8,118 nucleotides of DNA from Ignavibacteria bacterium (GTDB lineage Bacteria > Bacteroidota > Ignavibacteria > UBA10030 > SZUA-254): NCBI GenBank assembly GCA_005877655.1, contig VBOC01000077.1:1-8118 (forward strand). Direction: 5' to 3'. Both the position numbers and the translations under genes were made by a program. This document shows positions 1 through 4,350 of the stretch, piece by piece. The notes beneath the pieces are model-generated. The model was not told the origin of the DNA. It did not search any database and saw nothing but the letters and a program-made list of their open reading frames with translations. Numbering within the stretch: the stretch's first letter is position 1; the number at the start of each line of letters is the position of its first letter.

Positions 1-137
1 ATGACGCTTAGTACCGTATCCAGATCCGGGAGGCTTCCCTCCTTGGCGCCGTGCGGAGCCGCCGGACGACCGCTTCCCGCGCGCCCGCTTCCCGGTTTCG
101 CGATCTGATGCTGATTCAATAGCTCGTTCAACCTCAT
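1..137 (-). CDS. Unknown protein, N-terminal 45 residues (cut by window edge)
   Basis: I do not recognise this protein. A reading frame opens with ATG at 137 and stays open to the window edge. It begins MRLNELLNQHQIAKPGSGRA and continues with a Gly/Ser/Pro/Arg-rich stretch that ends near LPDLDTVLSV, which suggests a flexible N-terminal tail before a domain lying outside the window. The start is well supported. The ATG overlaps the stop of the TPR gene as ATGA, and an AGGAGG Shine-Dalgarno sits 8 bases upstream inside that gene. Translation is therefore probably coupled to the TPR protein, and the two probably act together. No signal peptide or membrane segment is visible in this part. Confidence 0.7.
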   Translation of the reverse strand, partial: MRLNELLNQHQIAKPGSGRAGSGRPAAPHGAKEGSLPDLDTVLSV

Positions 138-1426
138 GCGCTCTCCCTCCTGCTTAGTCTCGCCTGCGTGCGAATGACATCGCTCCCCGCCCCCACGCTC
201 TTGAAATACTTCAAGGCTGTCCGGAACGAAGTATTGGCGGCTTTTCTCCGCCGGCGCTGCCGGTGCATGATGCTGATTTCATGATGCGTTTCGGCAAGAT
301 TCAATAGATTCGAATGCTCTTCATTGATGAGCAGACTCGATTGAAAATACGTTTCCGCAAGATTGTATTCCTTCATCTCCCTGAATATCATCCCCTTGAG
401 TTTATATCCATCGGCGATGCACAAGCGGGAGTTTACCGCCGTGAAATGCTCCAGGGCCTGATTGCAAAACACCAGCGCAAGAGGTTGGTCGTTCAAGCGA
501 AAATAGGCGGTCGCCTTTCCGAGCTCCGCTAACCCGATCAATCTGGGATTGTAGAGCTGTTGAGAGAAGACCAGACTCTTGTCGAACTCCCGGATCGCTT
601 CCTGATAATTGGCCTTGGAATAATAGGACATGCCCATGTTGTGCCGAAGCTCCGCTATCCGGGTCAGATCTCCGGCCTCCTGGAAAAAGGGGAGCGCCCG
701 GCGGTAGTAGCTCAATGCCTCATCCCAGTTGCCTGCGATGTTTTTCACAATTCCGAGGTTCATCAGAACCGTGCCGGTCATCGGTTTCTGCTTTGACTGT
801 TCGAAGCGGCGGAGTGCCCTGGCGAACCACTGTTCAGCTTTCCTGATGTGCCCCTGCTCGGCGTCGTTTGCCCCGAAAATATTATCGATTCTCGCGACCG
901 CCACACTGTTGTTCGACTTTAGGAATAGTTGCCGGCTCGAATCGAGATCGTGCGTAGCCTGGACCCAACGAGCCTGAAGCGAATAGACCTCGCCTCTGCG
1001 CAAGAGCGCCTCCGCCACGTAGTCCGAATGATTCGCTTTCCGGGCGTAACCGATAACCATGCCGTAGATCTGTTCTGCTTTATCGAGTCTGCCGTGCTGC
1101 TTGAAGATATTGCCGATACCGAGCAGCATGCCCTGATACTCCTCATCGTTGAGATTCTGCCTGCACAGGGTCATCAGATGGTCATACGACATACCGCCGT
1201 TGAGCGACAGCTCCGGCGCCAACGCACCCGGGCCGGCTTGACCGTTGATCTGATTCAGCACGCGCCGCTCCATCTTGTAACCGGATTTTTGGTCGGCGAT
1301 AAATTTCGAGACGACCCTCGGGCCGCAAAAATTCCTCACCAGAGAAAGAATATCTCCATCGACGATTTCTTCTCTTCTTGTCTTCATCTGTCGATTCACG
1401 CCTTTTCGCTTTTCGTCCTTGTTCAT
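134..1426 (-). CDS. Free-standing tetratricopeptide repeat (TPR) protein, 430 aa
   Basis: This is a soluble TPR protein, probably a cytoplasmic scaffold or adaptor for protein-protein contacts. Residues 1-90 are a charged, non-repeat N-terminal region (MNKDEKRKG, then a segment around DGDILSLVRNF). From about residue 97 to the end I count about eight TPR-like helical pairs, among them LLGIGNIFKQHGRLDKAEQI, LMNLGIVKNIAGNWDEALSY, LRHNMGMSYYSKANYQEAIR and KLKGMIFREMKEYNLAETYF. There is no signal peptide, transmembrane segment or catalytic domain. The repeats resemble those in the C-terminal half of the kinase upstream, so binding of shared partners is possible (inference). The start is uncertain: ATG 1426 has no clear Shine-Dalgarno, and GTG at codon 10 or ATG at codon 14 are alternatives. 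The stop overlaps the start of the next gene as ATGA. Confidence 0.85.
   Translation of the reverse strand: MNKDEKRKGVNRQMKTRREEIVDGDILSLVRNFCGPRVVSKFIADQKSGYKMERRVLNQINGQAGPGALAPELSLNGGMSYDHLMTLCRQNLNDEEYQGMLLGIGNIFKQHGRLDKAEQIYGMVIGYARKANHSDYVAEALLRRGEVYSLQARWVQATHDLDSSRQLFLKSNNSVAVARIDNIFGANDAEQGHIRKAEQWFARALRRFEQSKQKPMTGTVLMNLGIVKNIAGNWDEALSYYRRALPFFQEAGDLTRIAELRHNMGMSYYSKANYQEAIREFDKSLVFSQQLYNPRLIGLAELGKATAYFRLNDQPLALVFCNQALEHFTAVNSRLCIADGYKLKGMIFREMKEYNLAETYFQSSLLINEEHSNLLNLAETHHEISIMHRQRRRRKAANTSFRTALKYFKSVGAGSDVIRTQARLSRRESA
146..151 (-). promoter_or_regulatory. Strong Shine-Dalgarno for the downstream partial gene
   Basis: The minus strand reads AGGAGG followed by 8 bases and then ATG at 137. 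This full-length anti-16S match lies inside the last codons of the TPR gene. It fixes the start of the next gene even though only 45 of its codons are in the window. Confidence 0.7.
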
Positions 1427-1455
1427 CAGTGCGCGATCAGTTTGTATTGGTTCCG

Positions 1456-1464
1456 ATCATACCA
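1456..1464 (-). promoter_or_regulatory. Candidate extended -10 promoter for the TPR gene
   Basis: In the 57-base gap between the lipoprotein stop and the TPR start, the minus strand reads TGGTATGAT. This fits the extended -10 pattern TGn followed by TATnnT. No convincing -35 box lies at the usual distance, which extended -10 promoters can tolerate. It would start transcription about 25 bases before ATG 1426 and give the TPR gene some independence from the exported pair. This is a motif match only. Confidence 0.35.
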
Positions 1465-1483
1465 TTCCTGCCGCGAGCGGTGC

Positions 1484-2104
1484 TTAGTGATGGACCGTCA
1501 CGGGCGGCAGGAGACTCAACGAGTCGGTGATGATATCGAAAATTCGGCCGAACCCGTACTGGGAGAAGTGCGGAATCGTACCGTTGATGCATTCAAGCGA
1601 GCCGGCCGCCGGCGCTACGCTGATGCTTTGCGCGGGCATCTCAACCCACGTACTCGTGAGTGGATTGTACCAGAAGAGCTTATACGCTCCGCTTGCTGCG
1701 GTGGCTGAAAGACTCAGGCCTGCGGCCTTGACCTGCAGTTGGGCGGGAATGTTGAACGCCATCGCGGGGATAAAATTGAGGACGAGCAACGAATCGTCCA
1801 GGCTCATGGTGACGACAATATCCCTGTCCACCGCGTGCGGCGCGAACACAAGGCTGGCATCGATGGTAAAATGCCTTTGGATCTGCCCGTTATCATACGA
1901 GAGTTTTACCGTCCCTCCGCTATCTGCGGTGATGAGTTGGGAGACCGGAATGATTTTCTGCAAGGCCACGGGCCCCGGGTGAGTGACCATTTGCGGCGAC
2001 CTCTTGACGGCGGCCGATTCTAATAGACCGGCTCTCTCGCCGCATCCCGTCATATTCATAGCCACCACCCCAAGAACCGCGAGCACCATCGTGAAAGTTT
2101 TCAT
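1484..2104 (-). CDS. Predicted lipoprotein with ZU5-like beta domain and HFSxY C-terminal motif
   Basis: This is an exported, lipid-anchored protein of unknown role. From ATG 2104 it begins MKTFTMVLAVLGVVAMNM and reaches the lipobox MTGC, so lipidation is predicted at Cys21. The next residue is Gly, not Asp, which by the E. coli rule would favour the outer membrane. The mature part has a GGTVKLSY strand, then alternating hydrophobic strands (IVVTMSLDDSLLVLNF), FWYNPLTSTWVEMPAQSI and PHFSQYGFGR, followed by about 19 extra residues. This order resembles ZU5-like domains of bacterial surface proteins that end in an HFSxY motif (family knowledge, not a database hit). It is a diverged tandem paralog of the gene just upstream. 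An ATG at 2119 is in frame, but I prefer 2104 because AGGAG lies 7 bases before it and the signal peptide is cleaner. Confidence 0.8.
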   Translation of the reverse strand: MKTFTMVLAVLGVVAMNMTGCGERAGLLESAAVKRSPQMVTHPGPVALQKIIPVSQLITADSGGTVKLSYDNGQIQRHFTIDASLVFAPHAVDRDIVVTMSLDDSLLVLNFIPAMAFNIPAQLQVKAAGLSLSATAASGAYKLFWYNPLTSTWVEMPAQSISVAPAAGSLECINGTIPHFSQYGFGRIFDIITDSLSLLPPVTVHH

Positions 2105-2111
2105 CTTCGTA

Positions 2112-2117
2112 CTCCTC
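2112..2117 (-). promoter_or_regulatory. Shine-Dalgarno that places the lipoprotein start at 2104
   Basis: The minus strand reads GAGGAG, then TACGAAG, then ATG at 2104. The motif overlaps the alternative ATG at 2119, so the longer start would place the ribosome-binding sequence inside the gene. This supports the shorter start. Confidence 0.6.
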
Positions 2118-2170
2118 ATGCTTGCCGTATGAACGGATTTCTCATCAAGACTATGACCGTAACGATTTCG

Positions 2171-2764
2171 CTATCGCCCGAACCCATACCGCGAAAAATG
2201 AGGGACCTGAGCACTCTGAGCGACAAACGTCAGGTGCAGGAGGTCCGAGACGATGCTCTGGGCGGGCATTTGTACCCAAACTTGCTGGTTGGGATCGTAC
2301 CAATAGCAACCGGCCTGTTGACCAAAGAGAAGGTTCGACAGAGTAAGCCCGGTCACCTTGACATCAAGGAGAGCGGGTTTGCTGAACGCAAGGCCATCGG
2401 GCGCGAAATAGACAAGCACGCGCGACTGATCCATCGTCATCGTGATCGTGGTATTTTGTTGAACCGCGCCGGGTGGAACGGTCAGCGTCGCCTTGACCGT
2501 GATAGGTAATATCAGGGGTCCCAGGTAGCTGTAGCTAAGGTTCACCGTTCCCCCGTTTGCGGCGGAGATCGTTCCCGACGCAGTGCGTGCGCTCGCCGGA
2601 ACCGGCCAGAGCAGCGGCCTTGGGAGCGTGATGAAATTGAGGTTGTCAACGGTGCTGCCGCTGTTGCCGGTGGGCTGGCTCGTCTCCGAAGGCACAGATT
2701 GCATCACGGCCAGAATCAAGAGCGCGACGAATATGGACTTATAGATGAGGCTGCGAATATTCAT
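2171..2764 (-). CDS. Exported ZU5-like domain protein with HFSxY C-terminal motif
   Basis: This is a predicted Sec-exported protein of unknown function and paralog of the lipoprotein that follows it. The N-terminus MNIRSLIYKSIFVALLILAV has a basic head and a hydrophobic core, followed by a Ser/Thr/Pro-rich stretch. No lipobox Cys is present, so it may be periplasmic, secreted or held by its N-terminal helix. The body shows NGGTVNLSY, then TVPPGAVQQNTTITMTMD (the PPGA plus Ile/Thr strand typical of ZU5-like domains), APDGLAFSKPALLDVKV, CYWYDPNQQVWVQMPAQSI and a terminal PHFSRYGFGR. The shared MPAQSI and PHFSxYGFGR blocks make the duplication clear. ATG 2776 is in frame, but GGAG six bases before ATG 2764 supports the start given here. 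It is the first gene after the gap with the sigma-54-like promoter candidate. Only 66 bases separate it from the lipoprotein start, so the two are probably cotranscribed. Confidence 0.8.
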   Translation of the reverse strand: MNIRSLIYKSIFVALLILAVMQSVPSETSQPTGNSGSTVDNLNFITLPRPLLWPVPASARTASGTISAANGGTVNLSYSYLGPLILPITVKATLTVPPGAVQQNTTITMTMDQSRVLVYFAPDGLAFSKPALLDVKVTGLTLSNLLFGQQAGCYWYDPNQQVWVQMPAQSIVSDLLHLTFVAQSAQVPHFSRYGFGR

Positions 2765-2770
2765 TTCTCT

Positions 2771-2774
2771 CTCC
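2771..2774 (-). promoter_or_regulatory. Shine-Dalgarno that places the exported protein start at 2764
   Basis: The minus strand reads GGAG, six bases (AGAGAA), then ATG 2764. The alternative ATG at 2776 overlaps this motif and has no Shine-Dalgarno of its own. Confidence 0.55.
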
Positions 2775-2818
2775 ATGATGGCTGAAGTATAGTCCCTGAT
2801 GGCATTTAAGGAAAGAGC

Positions 2819-2834
2819 GACAACTATCGGGCCA
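2819..2834 (-). promoter_or_regulatory. Candidate sigma-54 (-24/-12) promoter of the exported pair
   Basis: The minus strand reads TGGCCCG, four bases, TTGTC. The sigma-54 consensus is TGGCACG, four bases, TTGC. The GG at -24 and the ten-base spacing are right. The -12 GC is GT here, and one -24 position differs. Transcription would start near 2808, about 44 bases before ATG 2764. The call gains weight because a gene encoding a sigma-54 activator lies directly upstream. The imperfect -12 element keeps confidence low, and the TATACT at 2786-2791 is a competing sigma-70 reading. Confidence 0.35.
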
Positions 2835-2938
2835 CGCTGACAAGAGGTAAGAACGAAGCGCTTAGCCGGTTTTGGCCTTCAGTAGGTTCATGGCGCCGGC
2901 GGTGAGTGCACGACTCATTGTGAGGCCCGACACAGAAG

Positions 2939-3030
2939 CCGCGAATCGGGGAATTTGAAAAAAAACGGGGGGTCTGACGTGTACGTTATCGAGTGATTGG
3001 CAACACGGGGTGTAACAATCCGAATCGCGG
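2939..3030. repeat. Spaced 11-bp inverted repeat, possible activator site
   Basis: The plus strand carries CCGCGAATCGG at 2939-2949 and CCGAATCGCGG at 3020-3030. The reverse complement of the second arm matches the first at 10 of 11 positions, differing at the centre. Each arm also contains a small dyad, CGAnTCG. The arms lie about 130 and 215 bases upstream of the start predicted from the sigma-54-like element, a range where activator sites often lie. Binding by the adjacent activator is inference, and a chance repeat is possible. Confidence 0.25.
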
Positions 3031-3038
3031 GCGAGCGG

Positions 3039-3890
3039 TCAGTCCGACCCGTTCTTGAGGATTCGATCAAGCCGGGGCCTCGAAACACGCAGAATGTACG
3101 CCGCTTTCCTTTTGTTTCCGCGCACAAATTCCAGGACCTTGAGCGCCAATTTCCGCTGGACCTCTTCAATCGATGCCTCCGTGAGCGGCACGACAAGAGA
3201 AAAGTCATGTTCGGGGGTCAAGGAGTCGGTGTCAGCGCGCTCGATACTGTGTTTCAATTCTCGGATATTTCCTTCCCACTCATGTTCCATCAGGAGCTGC
3301 ATGACATCCGGCGTAACGCTCTTGATCTTCTTCGTATAGAGTTTATTAAATAAATCGATGAAGGTTTTCACCAGCATGGGAATATCTTCTCTTCGCTCTC
3401 TCAGCGCGGGAATCTGAAGCGGCATGATGTTGAGCCGGTGATACAGGTCTTTCCGGAAACTCCCGGCTTTGACTTTGCTCGCGAAATCGACGCTCGTCGC
3501 GGCAATGATGCGTGCCCTGACCGGAATATCCTGCAGCCCGCCGAGACGCCGCATGGTGCGGCTTTCGATGACTTTGAGGAGCTTCGATTGCATGGCAAGC
3601 GTAATGTCCCCGATCTCATCGAGGAAGATGCTGCCGTCCCCCGCAAGTTCGAAGAGCCCCACCTTTTTCTCGCGCGCGTCGGTAAATGCGCCTCTCTCGA
3701 ACCCGAACAGCTCGGATTCAAGCAGGGTTTCCGGAAGCGCAGAGCAGGCAATATCCACAAACGGGCTGCTGCTCGAATTTCCATTGTAATGAATGGCACG
3801 CGCGAGAAGCTCCTTCCCGGTCCCGGTTTCTCCTGTGATGAGCACCGTGAGAGTTGGATTCTCAATCACCTTCTTTGCGCGCGCCAGCAC
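3039..3890 (-). CDS. Sigma-54-dependent activator: AAA+ and Fis-type HTH part (5' end frameshifted)
   Basis: This is the central and C-terminal part of a bacterial enhancer-binding protein, an ATPase that remodels sigma-54 RNA polymerase. Counted from GTG 3890, Walker A GETGTGKE is at 20-27, the sigma-54-contacting loop reads GAFTDA at 67-72 (usual form GAFTGA), Walker B SIFLDEIGD is at 87-95, and FRKDLYHRLN with LRERREDIP follow. A Fis-type DNA-binding helix-turn-helix (KRKAAYILRVSRPRLDRIL) closes the protein. GTG 3890 is only the first start codon in the open frame and has no Shine-Dalgarno. It falls inside the conserved start of the AAA+ domain. The same frame reads sensibly back to a stop at 4056-4058, with IIGNSPTL and a charged linker (ADDVKERLDGWRIERSQKRF). 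It therefore belongs to the receiver-like frame 3991-4350, joined by a +1 shift. As it stands this may be a pseudogene or a sequence error. Confidence 0.8.
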   Translation of the reverse strand: MLARAKKVIENPTLTVLITGETGTGKELLARAIHYNGNSSSSPFVDIACSALPETLLESELFGFERGAFTDAREKKVGLFELAGDGSIFLDEIGDITLAMQSKLLKVIESRTMRRLGGLQDIPVRARIIAATSVDFASKVKAGSFRKDLYHRLNIMPLQIPALRERREDIPMLVKTFIDLFNKLYTKKIKSVTPDVMQLLMEHEWEGNIRELKHSIERADTDSLTPEHDFSLVVPLTEASIEEVQRKLALKVLEFVRGNKRKAAYILRVSRPRLDRILKNGSD

Positions 3891-3990
3891 TTCGATGAGG
3901 GTAGGCGAATTTCCGATTATCTGATTGAAGTCATAGGCTCGCTGTTGGAGCTGAAGAAACCGTTTCTGGCTTCGCTCGATGCGCCATCCG

Positions 3991-4350
3991 TCAAGTCGCT
4001 CCTTGACGTCGTCCGCCAGTCTCTTGCAATCGTCGGCAATCGGTCGCGCCGCATTTCATCAATTCGACGACATCGCGGTGATCGGCGGATGTCGCAATGG
4101 CGAACACGGGGACGTGCGGGAATTGCTGGCGAAATGTTCCGAGAACCTCGACCAGCAGCTCGCGGTCGAACGAGGCGTCGAGCAGCACGATATGCGGCAC
4201 GCGGAACATAACCCTCCCTGTCAGGAATTTTGGCGTCGATGCAAACTGGAGATGAATCTCATCGGAAGCCATGATCAATTTGCGGACACGTTCCATCAAT
4301 TCCTTCTTTCCGCAGAGCAGGATGCCGAATTTGTTCCGTGCCGTCGTCAT
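3991..4350 (-). CDS. Degenerate receiver-like N-terminal domain of the sigma-54 activator (frameshifted)
   Basis: This frame encodes a receiver-like fold that should lead into the AAA+ domain encoded just downstream. A strand reading PHIVLLDASFD places a possible phospho-acceptor at Asp58, and VPVFAIATSAD followed by LMKCGATD matches the beta4-alpha4 part of receivers. The acidic pair after the first strand is missing (FGILLCGKKEL where ILxVDD is usual), and the Lys-Pro of beta5 is not seen in this frame. Normal Mg-dependent Asp phosphorylation is therefore doubtful. The last 15 or so residues (CRRLQETGGRRQGAT) look out of frame, and the +1 frame continues with activator-like sequence. The ATG overlaps the kinase stop as ATGA, so translation is probably coupled to the kinase. 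That makes the kinase a natural candidate to control it (inference). Confidence 0.65.
   Translation of the reverse strand: MTTARNKFGILLCGKKELMERVRKLIMASDEIHLQFASTPKFLTGRVMFRVPHIVLLDASFDRELLVEVLGTFRQQFPHVPVFAIATSADHRDVVELMKCGATDCRRLQETGGRRQGAT
4026..4042. repeat. 7-bp direct repeat at the activator frameshift
   Basis: GCAATCG occurs at 4026-4032 and again at 4036-4042, a ten-base period. Removing ten bases (one period) would restore the frame and give GATDCKRLADDVKERLDGW across the joint. The repeat lies within 3994-4055, the only interval where the frame change can occur. It may mark slippage or duplication, but a 7-bp match can also arise by chance. Confidence 0.4.

Larger units (their letters stand above)
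2777..3038 (-). other. Intergenic control region before the exported protein pair
   Basis: This is the longest gap between called genes. Reading the minus strand downstream from the activator stop, it holds several things. A hairpin candidate lies at 2995-3020, with arms GATTG/CAATC enclosing ACAC/GTGT. A CCCCCCG block followed by eight T's covers about 2958-2972. The hairpin and T-tract are about 30 bases apart, so they do not make a standard intrinsic terminator. A near-consensus sigma-54 promoter lies at 2819-2834, and a TATACT -10-like hexamer at 2786-2791 has only a weak -35. A 19-codon mini-ORF at 2862-2918 has no Shine-Dalgarno and is not called. The gap probably contains the main promoter for the exported pair. 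Confidence 0.4.

Noticed and set aside
929..1708. Plus-strand open frame of 259 codons
   Set aside because: It runs antisense across the TPR gene and the end of the lipoprotein gene. The product has no domain pattern and the minus-strand proteins are clearly real.
2104..2119. Longer start of the lipoprotein at ATG 2119
   Set aside because: The GAGGAG motif overlaps that codon and is correctly spaced for ATG 2104, which also gives a cleaner signal peptide.
2116..2172. Alternative frame after the exported protein's stop, ending in ATGA with codon 1 at 2119
   Set aside because: It would need a frameshift at the very end of a protein whose PHFSRYGFGR ending already matches its paralog. The short stretch has no support as coding sequence.
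2862..2918. Minus-strand mini-ORF MSRALTAGAMNLLKAKTG
   Set aside because: It has no Shine-Dalgarno and no recognisable function. It lies in a frame that is open by chance over a short gap.
2958..3020. Intrinsic terminator from the hairpin at 2995-3020 and the T-tract at 2958-2965
   Set aside because: The hairpin is weak and the T-tract lies about 30 bases further on, so the geometry is wrong for a standard terminator.
2862..3038. In-frame open extension after the activator's TGA (readthrough)
   Set aside because: The frame stays open for about 58 codons, but the Fis-type HTH already ends the protein normally. An open run of this length is not rare by chance.
3438..4211. Plus-strand open frame of 257 codons
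   Set aside because: It is antisense to the activator's AAA+ domain, which has unmistakable Walker and loop motifs. The plus-strand product is low-complexity and Arg-rich.
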